Below are positions 43,601 to 51,919 of a stretch of 64,000 bases of DNA, piece after piece. Under the pieces are notes generated by a model, which did not search any database, was not told the origin of the DNA, and saw nothing but the letters and a program-made list of their open reading frames with translations. This stretch comes from JANQGH01 sp039177555. GTDB taxonomy: Bacteria; Pseudomonadota; Alphaproteobacteria; DSM-16000; Inquilinaceae. Every line of letters begins with the position of its first letter. Positions within the stretch are counted from its first letter, which is position 1. Both the position numbers and the translations under genes were made by a program. The DNA lies in contig JBCDFV010000018.1 in assembly GCA_039177555.1 (NCBI GenBank), positions 18,762 through 82,761 on the forward strand, written 5' to 3'.

Positions 43601-46178
43601 CGGGTCGCACACCGCGGGCGGCCCGGATGGCTTGGACCAAACCGTCACCCTCGACTTCCAACGGCTGACCTACCAAACCGATGAGCTGACTCAGGAGGGT
43701 CAGATTGTTCCGGGGCAGGTGTTCGCCTCGGGGCCGCCGGAACCGAGCCAAAGGGACGCGCTGGACACGCCGGACAGCCCGACAGGCAAGAGCCCGGTCT
43801 ACGTTCTTCGCATCGACGATGACACCTGGATCGAGCTCGACAGCTATGATCTGTCGCTGCCGCCCACGGCGAGTTCGACGGGGCGCCTAAGCCTGACGCG
43901 GCAACCGGACGGGCAAAGCGCCAAGCTCGCAACGCAGCTTGAAGGAAACCTGACCACCTTCGACCTCGAAGTGTGGCAAGTCAGCATAAGCGATCGAACA
44001 CCGATCGCCAGCTACGAGTTGGGCTTCGCCCAGATCCTGTCGGTCGAGCAGTCGGGCGGCATCGAGAGCGCAGCCATAGAGTTCGGCACGTTTGCCGAAG
44101 CGTTTGACGCCGATGGGGATGGGGAAGCCGATTTCACGTTTGAAACGGGGGCTGCCCCTGGCGCGGGATCGGCCGCCTCCGTGGCCGGGTTCGACTGGCC
44201 AGGCCCCGATGAAACGTCGCAGCCCTCTGCCCCGCTTACCTTCTACCTGAAGCTCGGCGACGGGGCGCACGACGCCTCCTTCAACACGCCGGAAGGATGG
44301 ATCGAGGTCGACGCCTACGATCTCGGCCTGTCGATACCGGCCCGCCCAATAGGTCAGGGACCGCCGCCACCCGTCGGTTTCTCGGGCCTCGCTCTCGACC
44401 TGGCCGACGCCACGCTCGACCTGTCGGACATCTACGGCTTGTTGCTGAACGGTGCTGTCACCGACGCCGCCCTGGTGGGGATTGCAACGGATGGTCAAGG
44501 CGAGACCACCGAGTTCTTCCGGCTGGGGCTTACCGGGGCGATCGTCGATACCGCCTCGCAAACAGCGGGGCAGACGGGGCTTGATTATCGGCTGACGCTG
44601 CAATTGCAGGAGGATGTCGGCGGCTCCGGCCTCACATGGGAAACCACCGCGCTCGACCCGGACGGCAATCCGCTGCCCCCAGAGGTCTTCGATCCCGAAG
44701 AGATCACGCAACCGGATGCAGCACCGTCCCTTGATGGCGAGTCCGGCATTGGCGGGGACGAGCTGGTCTATGTCATGCGGCTGGACAACGGCGCTTGGGT
44801 TGAGATCGACGGTTTTTCGTTCGGCGCGGATGCCGGCGATCCCGCGAGGCCCAACGCACTGACCATCGACCGTGCCTCCGACGCGTTTAGCGCCGCACTT
44901 GCCGCCGACGCCGCGGAGGGCCTTGAGCAAGGCCTGCTGGAGATCGAGGTCTGGCGCGGTGACAAAGACGGCTCTCAAGAAGTGGCGAGCTACGACTTCC
45001 GAAAGGTCCTGGCGTCCGACTACATCGCGACAGGGGACGGTGCGGAGCGGCTTGTGTTCGCGGTCAATGAATTCACCCAGACCACCAGATCGATCGACCC
45101 GACGAGTTCGCGAACGGAAACGGTGTCCTGGGACTTCGCCGGGGGACGGCCCCTTAGCGGCGGACAGGCCAGTTTCGATTGGGACCAGTCGTTAGCCGAC
45201 GAGACCTTCGGTGGTAGCCTGAGCTATTACCTCTACATCGGCGACGGCACCGCGGGCTTGCCCGTCAATGGTGACTATGATCTGGATCCCGATTGGGTCG
45301 CGATCGACGATTTTTCGTTCGATGTCGGGCGCAACATCGCGTTCGCGCGCGAGGACGGCCAGTCCGCGATAGGGTCCGCACGGTCGGGCGGCCTGTCGGT
45401 CAATGTCGACAACGATGCCTTCGATTTCTCGCGTCTCGATGCAAGGCAGTTCAACGGAACGCTGAGTGATGTCGCGCTGGTCGGTGTCACCGACACGGAA
45501 CCTGACGGGCCGGATATCCCCCTGTTCAAGGTCGAGCTTGAGGGTGCCTATATCGCCGAGTCGTCGACCAAGGCCGATGTCGGCGGGTTGGACCAGGTCC
45601 TGACCTTCTTTAGCAATCAGATCTCCGTGGCTACGCAATCGGCCGTCGGCGGTTTCGAAACCAACTCGGCGTTCGACGATTATGGACCAACGGATCCGGC
45701 AGTGCCGCTACAGGTCGGCGACGAACCGTCCAACGGTGACGACCTGATCTATGTGTTCAAGTACGGCGATGCGGATTGGGAGACGCTCGACAGTTTCGCG
45801 TTTGGCGCGTCGACCGTCGTGTCGATGTCTTCATCTGCTGCCACCACGCGCGGGCTGACGGTCACGCGCGCAAGTGACGACCTTAGCGCGCTGTTTGCCA
45901 GTCACGCGGCCCTGGGCGCCGATCCCGAACTTCTCGATGTCGAGGTCTGGCGGTTGGAGAACAAGGAGTATGTGCCGGTCACCAACTTCACTTTTGACGG
46001 TACGTTGGTCGAAGACTTCGTTCTGAACGGCGACGGCACCGAGACCATCCAGTTTGAATTCACCAGGTTCGCCAATGATTTCGCCTCTGGCGAGCCGGAT
46101 GAACGGCCTGGCTTCGATTGGGACATCATCCAGGGCGCTTCGGTGGGGGTCATTCCAAACGATTTCGACTGGGTGTAG
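40623..46178 (+). CDS. Giant RTX / cadherin-like / tandem Hcp-like protein
   Basis: This is an 1851-residue, very acidic protein without an N-terminal signal peptide. Residues about 50-117 are RTX calcium-binding nonapeptides (GTDGNDWLFG, GGAGNDRVFGGGGNDH). A VCBS-like domain follows at about 190-285. Next come an EF-hand-like DADGDGQQDQGE segment and an Ala-rich region, a second short RTX/asymmetric block (595-665) and two cadherin-like repeats (670-770, 771-873) with the twin motif PDFEAPGDADGDN. From about 875 there are three A-B pairs, at 875/1057, 1204/1378 and 1531/1705. A domains open like LTFYLKLGDG...GWIEVDA and end near GGPDGLDQTVTLDF. B domains open like YVMRLDNGAWVEIDGFSFG. Both resemble the Hcp tube protein fold. 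Each pair closes with an FDW motif; the C-terminus is FDWV. It is probably exported by a type I system encoded elsewhere. No function is known. Confidence 0.85.
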   Translation: MPRFWKNSFRRSEYQAETIWSSQVNNSTDYRIGDPGQWRFGGWRADEIVGTDGNDWLFGLWGNDRLIGGAGNDRVFGGGGNDHIEGNEGDDLLSGGSGNDALTGGAGTDLLLGGRGDDTAHFQSTFDDYAISQIGPVWRVKHLGGDSADGTDFLAGVERLVFADGFEVFLDDRNTLPFGITDQASVDEAATIEKAAVDGLLANDIDFNGDTLTVGTVEGSAVHVGAEIALLSGALLTVNEDGSYSYDPNGVFDDLGDGEEATDSFVYQASDGQGLSAPVTVEITITGSVALTQGAAIDGYVSGATVFADADGDGQQDQGEASAVTDASGSFVLADAEGQLILSGGIDVSTGLPFLGQLRAPAGSTVVTPLTTLIVVLMELGLTEQGAAARIADAFGLGDVGDLTGFDPIAAALSGDPGQSASGINAQSVAVQVQNTIQQIAALLNGAGLQPSQAQNAAIDALAGALAETTGPIDLSDPSMIAEIVNTACGGGPLSEETLAGAASVIAETNGATQTAAQNPADATSVLEEIAQVQIVVQTGAAPALAEAGGTDDSSAAEEAFTGQALDDAVVDAADDVGDVDGGTTGTDLPETFAGTDGNDFVDGRGGADVFDLRAYSKLGYEITIGQNGAPTIIKDIDPGDGDTGTDTLVNVELAFFADARVFLDGSNSAPVLVDRISTPTQENQTGTGLRFTVVDPDGDDIGYSLSGGADRDLFDIDPSTGFVTFKAAPDFEAPGDADGDNSYEIVIRASDAFDFTEFDGSVSVANVDEAPVFTSQGFVAIAENATAPVYRPAAFDPDGQPVKLSLLGGPDASLFLFDTVTEELRFRMPPDFEAPGDANGDNIYEVTIGADDGSTVSTQNVHVRVENTPGDEPLTYFLKIEGLERGNSTDPDYPAGEGWIEVDAFAFGVNGDITVTPGETDVEIGQPGLSNLTINFGATGFDMARLDANLVSGAPLGDAILVGISSEAVGPNGEPPSNRELVRFEVTGSAVTGSHTAGGPDGLDQTVTLDFQRLTYQTDELTQEGQIVPGQVFASGPPEPSQRDALDTPDSPTGKSPVYVLRIDDDTWIELDSYDLSLPPTASSTGRLSLTRQPDGQSAKLATQLEGNLTTFDLEVWQVSISDRTPIASYELGFAQILSVEQSGGIESAAIEFGTFAEAFDADGDGEADFTFETGAAPGAGSAASVAGFDWPGPDETSQPSAPLTFYLKLGDGAHDASFNTPEGWIEVDAYDLGLSIPARPIGQGPPPPVGFSGLALDLADATLDLSDIYGLLLNGAVTDAALVGIATDGQGETTEFFRLGLTGAIVDTASQTAGQTGLDYRLTLQLQEDVGGSGLTWETTALDPDGNPLPPEVFDPEEITQPDAAPSLDGESGIGGDELVYVMRLDNGAWVEIDGFSFGADAGDPARPNALTIDRASDAFSAALAADAAEGLEQGLLEIEVWRGDKDGSQEVASYDFRKVLASDYIATGDGAERLVFAVNEFTQTTRSIDPTSSRTETVSWDFAGGRPLSGGQASFDWDQSLADETFGGSLSYYLYIGDGTAGLPVNGDYDLDPDWVAIDDFSFDVGRNIAFAREDGQSAIGSARSGGLSVNVDNDAFDFSRLDARQFNGTLSDVALVGVTDTEPDGPDIPLFKVELEGAYIAESSTKADVGGLDQVLTFFSNQISVATQSAVGGFETNSAFDDYGPTDPAVPLQVGDEPSNGDDLIYVFKYGDADWETLDSFAFGASTVVSMSSSAATTRGLTVTRASDDLSALFASHAALGADPELLDVEVWRLENKEYVPVTNFTFDGTLVEDFVLNGDGTETIQFEFTRFANDFASGEPDERPGFDWDIIQGASVGVIPNDFDWV

Positions 46179-46290
46179 CAGGCTGTTCTAAAGGGCGCTG
46201 CGGTGCAGGCGCAGTCCGCTTTGGGTTTGCGCCTTGGCCCATTCTGTGCGACGCGTTCTGCCTTGAGTTGCGGAACAGAGGGCGGCACCC

Positions 46291-47532
46291 ATGCGAATGG
46301 CGAACATCGCGTTGCTGATGGTGGTCGTGCTGGACGTCATGGGCCAGGGGCTTCTGTTTCCGATCGTCAACAATCTGATCATGGACCCGTCCATGGGATT
46401 CATGCCGCAGGGCACGCCGGTCGGCGCACGTCAGTTCGGCTACGGCCTGGTGATCGGTACCTTCTTCCTGTTCTGGTTTCTGGGCGCGGCCTACATCTCC
46501 AAGGTCTCCGACTATATCGGCCGCAAGCAGGGCATCATGATCTGCCTGTCGGGCGCCCTGGCCGGTTATGTCCTGACCATCCTGGCCCTGGTCTTTCAGA
46601 GCTTCATCCTGCTGCTGGTCGGCCGCGCGGTCTCGGGTTTCACCGCCGGCAACCAGCCGATCGCACAGGCGGCCCTGGTCGATATCAGCGAGAGTGACGA
46701 GCAGCGCACGCGATACATGGGCCTGATTATCGTCGCCATGGCCATCGGGCTGGTAATCGGGCCCGTCATCGGCGGCGTCTTGTCCGACAGTTCGCTGATC
46801 GGCGCCATCGCCTCGCTGGAACTGCCCTTCTATGTCGCCTGCGCTCTGATCGTCCTGAACATCGTCCTGATCGCGATCTATTTCCACAACGTCAACTTCA
46901 CCCGGCGCAAGCTGAAGTTCCGACCGGTCGAAATCTTCCTGACCCTGTGGCAGGCGGGCCATCGGCCGAACGTGGCCAAGGTGTCGATCGTGTTCTTTTT
47001 TCAGCAGTTAGGGATCGTCAGCTTCTACGTCTTCATGGACAATTACTTCTACAGCCGGTTCCAGTTCGACATCTTTCAAAACAGCCTGGCCATGCTGGTG
47101 CTGGGCGTCACCATGGCGGTGTTCAGCGGCTTCATGGTCGGGCCGATCAGCAAGCGCGCCCGCAAGACCAGCGTTGCCTTCGCCTGCATCACCATCATGG
47201 CGCTGGCGGAGGTCGTGTTCATTATCAACGATTCCCCGATCTTCGCCTACGTCACCATCGTGCCCCTGATCGCCGCCTTCGGCATCACCTACCCGACCAT
47301 GCTGACCCTGTTCTCCGCCTGCGTCGATCAGACCGAGCAGGGCTGGGTCATGGGTGTTTCGGTGGCCGTCTTCACCCTGGCAGCCGGCATCATCTCGATC
47401 GCCGGCGGGCCGCTGATGGCGATCGACATCCGCCTGCCCTTCTTCGTCTCGATCTGCAGCTTCGTGATCGCCCTGGGCCTGATCGGCCTCTTGTGGCGCG
47501 GCGCGGACGTGCAGAAGCTGAACGCGGGTTGA
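46291..47532 (+). CDS. MFS transporter (first of a tandem pair)
   Basis: This is a 413-residue major facilitator with about 12 spans. The loop motif SDYIGRKQG between spans 2 and 3 and GFTAGNQPIAQAALVD near residue 115 are those of drug:H+ antiporter-like members. The second MFS gene follows by 112 bases and encodes a protein of identical length and clearly similar sequence. The substrate is unknown. It lies 112 bases downstream of the giant RTX/Hcp gene. Confidence 0.9.
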   Translation: MRMANIALLMVVVLDVMGQGLLFPIVNNLIMDPSMGFMPQGTPVGARQFGYGLVIGTFFLFWFLGAAYISKVSDYIGRKQGIMICLSGALAGYVLTILALVFQSFILLLVGRAVSGFTAGNQPIAQAALVDISESDEQRTRYMGLIIVAMAIGLVIGPVIGGVLSDSSLIGAIASLELPFYVACALIVLNIVLIAIYFHNVNFTRRKLKFRPVEIFLTLWQAGHRPNVAKVSIVFFFQQLGIVSFYVFMDNYFYSRFQFDIFQNSLAMLVLGVTMAVFSGFMVGPISKRARKTSVAFACITIMALAEVVFIINDSPIFAYVTIVPLIAAFGITYPTMLTLFSACVDQTEQGWVMGVSVAVFTLAAGIISIAGGPLMAIDIRLPFFVSICSFVIALGLIGLLWRGADVQKLNAG

Positions 47533-47644
47533 CACGGGGCAATCAATACGTGCCCCGTCCGGTGCAGTCGCAAATTGGGGTTTTCAAGCCGCGACCCATG
47601 TGCGACGCCTTGAAAGGGCTGGGTGAACCTGGGATTCGCCGCAC

Positions 47645-48886
47645 ATGAAGATCGCGACAATCTCGCTCTACATGGTGATCATGCTGGACGTCATGGGCCA
47701 GGGGCTCGTGATCCCGGTTCTAACCACGCTTCTGCTGGACCCCAGCCAGACCCTGCTGGACACAAACACGCCGACGGGCACGCGCGAGCTCTACTTCGGC
47801 ATCACCATGGGTGTGTTCTTCCTGAGCTGGTTTCTGGGCGCCGCCTACATTTCCAAACTGTCCGACTTCATCGGCCGCAAGCAGGGGCTGCTGATCTGCC
47901 TGGGCGGCGCATTTCTTGGCTACGTGCTGACCGTCGTCGCCCTGTATTTCAGCAGTTTTGTGCTGTTGCTGGTGGCTCGGATTATCACAGGCTTCACCGC
48001 CGGCAACCAACCGATCGCCCAGGCCGCCTTCGTCGACGAAAGCACCAGTCCAGAGCAGAAAACCAGGCTGATGGGCTATGTCATCGTCGCGATCAGTGCG
48101 GGCCTTTTGATCGGCCCGTTGCTCGGTGGGTTGCTGACCAATGAGGCGGTTTTGGGCGGCCTGGCGTCGGTCCAGGCGCCGTTTTACGCCGCCGGCATTC
48201 TCGTGTTCATCAACATCGTTCTGATCGTCATCTTCTACCATAACGTCGAATTCGAACGCCGGCCGATCAAGATCAAAATCACCGATGTCTTTCTCACACT
48301 GTGGCACGCGAGCAAGCGGCCGGTCGTGCTGCGTTTGGCGTTGGTGTTCTTCTGCTCGCAACTGTCGCTGAACACGTTCTTTGTGTTCCTGAATAACTTC
48401 CTCTACAGCCGCTTTGAGTTCGACACGACACAAAACAGCATCATTCTGATCGTGTTCGGCATCGGAATGGCCGGAGCGGGCGCGTTCCTGGTGGGGCCCC
48501 TCGACCGCCGTTTTTCGAAAAAGAGCATTATCTACGCCACTCTGTTCGTCATGGGCCTGGGCTTGCTGATCGTCATGTTGAACCCCGCCGGTGCCCTGTC
48601 CTATGTCGCCATCCTGCCGTTCGTGGTCGCGTTCGGGATCAACTATCCGCTGATGTTGAGCCTTTTCTCGGCAAGCGTGGATGAGAATGAGCAGGGCTGG
48701 GTCATGGGCGTGACCGTGGCGCTCTATACGCTGGGCGCCGGGATCATCTCGTTCGTCGGCGGCCAACTGATGGCGATCAGCATCTACCTGCCCTATTCCG
48801 TGGCGCTGGCCGCCGTCGTGATCGCGATTATCCTGATTTTCACGCTGTGGCGCGGTGAGGGGTTCCGGGCGCTGGACCCGCGTTGA
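47645..48886 (+). CDS. MFS transporter (second of a tandem pair)
   Basis: This is a 413-residue paralogue of the preceding transporter. It keeps MLDVMGQGL near the start, SDFIGRKQG, GFTAGNQPIAQAAFVD and ENEQGWVMGVTVALYTLGAGI, and diverges mainly in loops and the second half. The pair looks like a tandem duplication that has had time to diverge. They might act on related substrates or as a heterodimer. It is convergent with the methyltransferase gene at 16 bp. Confidence 0.9.
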   Translation: MKIATISLYMVIMLDVMGQGLVIPVLTTLLLDPSQTLLDTNTPTGTRELYFGITMGVFFLSWFLGAAYISKLSDFIGRKQGLLICLGGAFLGYVLTVVALYFSSFVLLLVARIITGFTAGNQPIAQAAFVDESTSPEQKTRLMGYVIVAISAGLLIGPLLGGLLTNEAVLGGLASVQAPFYAAGILVFINIVLIVIFYHNVEFERRPIKIKITDVFLTLWHASKRPVVLRLALVFFCSQLSLNTFFVFLNNFLYSRFEFDTTQNSIILIVFGIGMAGAGAFLVGPLDRRFSKKSIIYATLFVMGLGLLIVMLNPAGALSYVAILPFVVAFGINYPLMLSLFSASVDENEQGWVMGVTVALYTLGAGIISFVGGQLMAISIYLPYSVALAAVVIAIILIFTLWRGEGFRALDPR

Positions 48887-48902
48887 GGTCGTTGCGGGCG
48901 GC

Positions 48903-49808
48903 CTAGATCAGCCCTTGTGACGGCAGGCCGCGATAGATGACGAGGTGATCGATCACCTCGGTCAGGGGGCGGTTTCGCAACCAGAGCGTCTCCAGCACAT
49001 AGCGCGTGATCTGGCGGCGCTGGTCGACGGTGAACGGATGGACGCTGGGATACAGCAGAACCATCCACACGGGCGCCATATAGGCGGCGAAGTCGTCGAC
49101 GAAGAAACGGACTTCGCTGGTCTTGGACAAGATTTGCGCATCCGTGAAGTGGCTGTCGTCGCCAAGCTGGGCCTTGAGGGCGCCCAAATCCTGATCATTG
49201 ACGTGGCCGAAATACTTCTCGGCAAAATGGTTGTAGAGCCAGTTGTTCGAGCCCTCGCCATGCGCCGCCGGCGACATGAGTGCGATATGGATCGCGCCCG
49301 TCGGCGCCAGCATCGTCCGATACAGCGTCTCGACAATCGGCCGCCATTGGCTGGGCGGGCTGTAATAGAGCGAGTGATGGAGCGTGATCAGGTCAAACGG
49401 TCGACCGCCAAGCTTGGCCCGCAAGACCGCCTCCGCCGCCTCGCGATCGGAGAAATCGGCGGCATAGTCGCCTTGCACCGTCTCGACGCCTTCGATCATC
49501 TGGCGCCCCACCCGCTCACTCACCGCGTCCAGTGCCCCTTGGTCCAGATCGTAGAGCCAGATGCCGCCCTCGAACGTGGCCTGCAAGAGCCTGAACTGGG
49601 GTTCGTTGCCACAGCCGATCGACAACGCGCGCAGCGGGCGCGATAGCGGCGCGTGCTTGCTTAAGGTCCGGATGACCCGTGCCAGCGTCCGGGCGACATC
49701 AGCCTTCTCGTTGCTGTGGCGCGCCCAGATCCTGTTGGCACTGAAGACGGGGGACGACGCGGCCGACAGGCCCTGTTCGATCAACGCCTCAATGTTTGTT
49801 TCCAGCAT
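48903..49808 (-). CDS. SAM-dependent methyltransferase-like protein
   Basis: This is a 301-residue protein with a class I methyltransferase core: LRALSIGCGNEPQFRLLQAT (motif I, about residues 57-76), GGIWLYDLDQGALDAV, and FDLITLHHSLYYSPPSQW (about 142-159). The C-terminal third is less typical (FFVDDFAAYMAPVWMV). The start at 49808 (MLETNIEAL) was chosen because longer readings run into the end of the upstream gene. It lies 59 bases downstream of the glycosyltransferase on the same strand, so the two may modify one product. Confidence 0.8.
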   Translation of the reverse strand: MLETNIEALIEQGLSAASSPVFSANRIWARHSNEKADVARTLARVIRTLSKHAPLSRPLRALSIGCGNEPQFRLLQATFEGGIWLYDLDQGALDAVSERVGRQMIEGVETVQGDYAADFSDREAAEAVLRAKLGGRPFDLITLHHSLYYSPPSQWRPIVETLYRTMLAPTGAIHIALMSPAAHGEGSNNWLYNHFAEKYFGHVNDQDLGALKAQLGDDSHFTDAQILSKTSEVRFFVDDFAAYMAPVWMVLLYPSVHPFTVDQRRQITRYVLETLWLRNRPLTEVIDHLVIYRGLPSQGLI

Positions 49809-49867
49809 CGGGAAGGCCTCAATGCCGTTGATTGACGCGGGCGGCGCAAACCCGAGGCCTTCGCCAA

Positions 49868-51613
49868 CTATTCCGTGGCATCGACCTTCTTCGGCTTGCG
49901 TTTGCGGGCCGGTTTCCGCGCCTTCTTTTCGGGCCGCACCGGTGGGTCGCCACGGTCCCGCCAACGCAGATGGCGGGCCAGCGTGATCCAGCCGGTGTCG
50001 GTAATGCTGCCGCCATCCGTGGTGCTGTCCTCTGGCAACAGCCCCCCCAGTTCAGCGCCGTCCGAGCCCGCAGAGAAATCAGGGTCTTGCGACGGCATGC
50101 CCAGCCTCGGCGAAAAGGCGATCACATCCTTCGGCAACGCCGGCGAGGCGCCGAGCACGCGGCGGTCGTCCTCTCGCCAAAGGGCGGACGGATAGGACGC
50201 GAACATGCGGTACGGGTCCAGCGCCCGGCCGCCCTGCTGTGTGTGACCGCCCGTGTCGGCCTCGGCCGCCGCCAGCCGGCGGGCCTCCAACTCGCGCCAT
50301 AGATCCTGGTATTGCGGGATGATGTTCCGCCAGTCGTAGAGTTTGGCGACACGGTCGCGGCCCGCCGCACCCATCCGAGCGCGCAGGTCGGCATCGGTGG
50401 CGAGCTTGGCGATTGCCCGGCCCGCCGCCCCAATATCCATCCATACGGTCTGGGTGATTGCGTGCAGATATTCGGAGAAGTCGAGATAGAAGCACTCATA
50501 CCGCCAAGCGGTGCGTCGCCCGGCGTCCGGCGGCGGCATCGCGGTGGCCACCGTCATGCCGGTGACGCCATCCTCGATCGTATCGCGAAAGCCGTCCCAG
50601 TCGGTCGCCACCACCGGCAACCCGGCCGCCATGGCCTCCACCGGCACCAGGCCGAACGTCTCTTGAATGTTGTCGACCAGGGCCACGAACAGGTCGGCCG
50701 CGTGCCAGATGTTCTCGCGCACCCGCGGCTTTTGGCCGTCGACATAATGAAACACGACGTCGGGTGCCACCTGCTGCGCGGTATCGAGAAAGGCGTTTTT
50801 ATCCTTGTCGTCACGAAACCAACCACACCAGATCATGTGCAGCTTCGCGTCGATCGCCTCCGCCGCCTGCTGCAGCGCCAAACAGGTCGGCCCAGGGTTC
50901 AGCTTGCGCTTGGCCGCCAACCGCCCAACGAACAGGGCCGCGACATCCTCGTCAGCGATGTTCAGGCGCCGCCGCAGCGCCCGGCCCGCCTCGCGCCTTC
51001 GATCGGTCGGCGCGAACACATCCTCATTGACGCCGAGCGGGATCACCGGCAGTTCGAGCGGGCAAGACGGCTTGCCGCCGAACCGCTCTTTCAAATAGGC
51101 GCATTCGGCGTCCAAAACCTCCTTGATCATGCCGTGCACCGCCCGGGACGGGCAAATGACCGCGTCCCACGACTCCGTCGGCGCGCGCACGATGTCGACG
51201 AGGCCGTTGACCACCCGGTCGCTGGCTGTCGTGTGGGCCACGCCGCAGATGGAGAAGCCGTACGGGTCGGCACGACGGCGCCACCAGGCGAACTCGCCGA
51301 TCAGCGGATCGGGCCGCCACACCAGCCCGGTCTGCCACGCCTTGTGGATCGCCGCGTAGGGCACATGGACGACCTTCGTGCCCTCCGGCGGCTTGGTCCC
51401 CATCTCGTCACGCCATTGATCGACCAGGGCAAGAAAGGTCTTGCTTTCCTTCACGCTGGGCGAGGCGACGAAAAACTGCTCATAACCGCCGTGGCGCACC
51501 AGCCCTTTCAGGAAGGACTCGCCCGCGGCCTGCCGGCCCTCGACCCGCTCGCCGACCTGATAGGCCTCGGGCCTGAAAAGCATCACCGGGTTGGGAGGGG
51601 TGGACGAAGGCAT
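49868..51613 (-). CDS. GT4-like glycosyltransferase
   Basis: This is a 581-residue protein from the chosen start. The C-terminal GT4 domain has ALFVGRLAAKRKLNPGPTC (about residues 235-253), ADLFVALVDNIQETFGLVPVEAMAAGLPVVATDWDG (the E-x7-E nucleotide-sugar site, about 310-345) and RDTIEDGVTG. The N-terminal part has SICGVAHTTASDR and ICPSRAVHGMI. The C-terminal 80 residues are unusual: a Pro/Asp-rich linker, a SITDTGWITLARHLRWR segment and a Lys/Arg-rich tail that may bind membrane or nucleic acid. Starts at 51682 or 51613 are possible. Sugar and acceptor are unknown. Confidence 0.83.
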   Translation of the reverse strand: MPSSTPPNPVMLFRPEAYQVGERVEGRQAAGESFLKGLVRHGGYEQFFVASPSVKESKTFLALVDQWRDEMGTKPPEGTKVVHVPYAAIHKAWQTGLVWRPDPLIGEFAWWRRRADPYGFSICGVAHTTASDRVVNGLVDIVRAPTESWDAVICPSRAVHGMIKEVLDAECAYLKERFGGKPSCPLELPVIPLGVNEDVFAPTDRRREAGRALRRRLNIADEDVAALFVGRLAAKRKLNPGPTCLALQQAAEAIDAKLHMIWCGWFRDDKDKNAFLDTAQQVAPDVVFHYVDGQKPRVRENIWHAADLFVALVDNIQETFGLVPVEAMAAGLPVVATDWDGFRDTIEDGVTGMTVATAMPPPDAGRRTAWRYECFYLDFSEYLHAITQTVWMDIGAAGRAIAKLATDADLRARMGAAGRDRVAKLYDWRNIIPQYQDLWRELEARRLAAAEADTGGHTQQGGRALDPYRMFASYPSALWREDDRRVLGASPALPKDVIAFSPRLGMPSQDPDFSAGSDGAELGGLLPEDSTTDGGSITDTGWITLARHLRWRDRGDPPVRPEKKARKPARKRKPKKVDATE

Positions 51614-51848
51614 GGACGGACGCCGCTCAACGGTCGAAGGAAAACTGCCTGCGGTTCTAACGCTAGTTGCCATGCCGGGCAATGAAGCTGCGACGGCTGA
51701 TCAGAAGCCCGAGGCAGCAGGTTTCCGGTCTCAAGCCGTTCAGCCCGTCTTCGGGCAGAGCTCTTGCCACGGGTTTGGCGGTCAGCGATACCCGGGTGGG
51801 CGGCCTGGAGCCGGCTGATCTTCAACAGGCTGCGACGTGATGTCCAAT

Positions 51849-51869
51849 TGAGAATAGGAATCGTTCTCA
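51849..51869. promoter_or_regulatory. Fur-like box
   Basis: TGAGAATAGGAATCGTTCTCA has inverted arms TGAGAA/TTCTCA. The inner 19 bases agree with the GATAATGATAATCATTATC Fur consensus at 13 positions. It lies 50 bases before the histidine phosphatase start, so that gene is probably iron-repressed. Confidence 0.6.
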
Positions 51870-51919
51870 CTACATCCCCGCTGCGTCTTTTGCTTCTTTC
51901 TTACAATTGGGGGACACTC

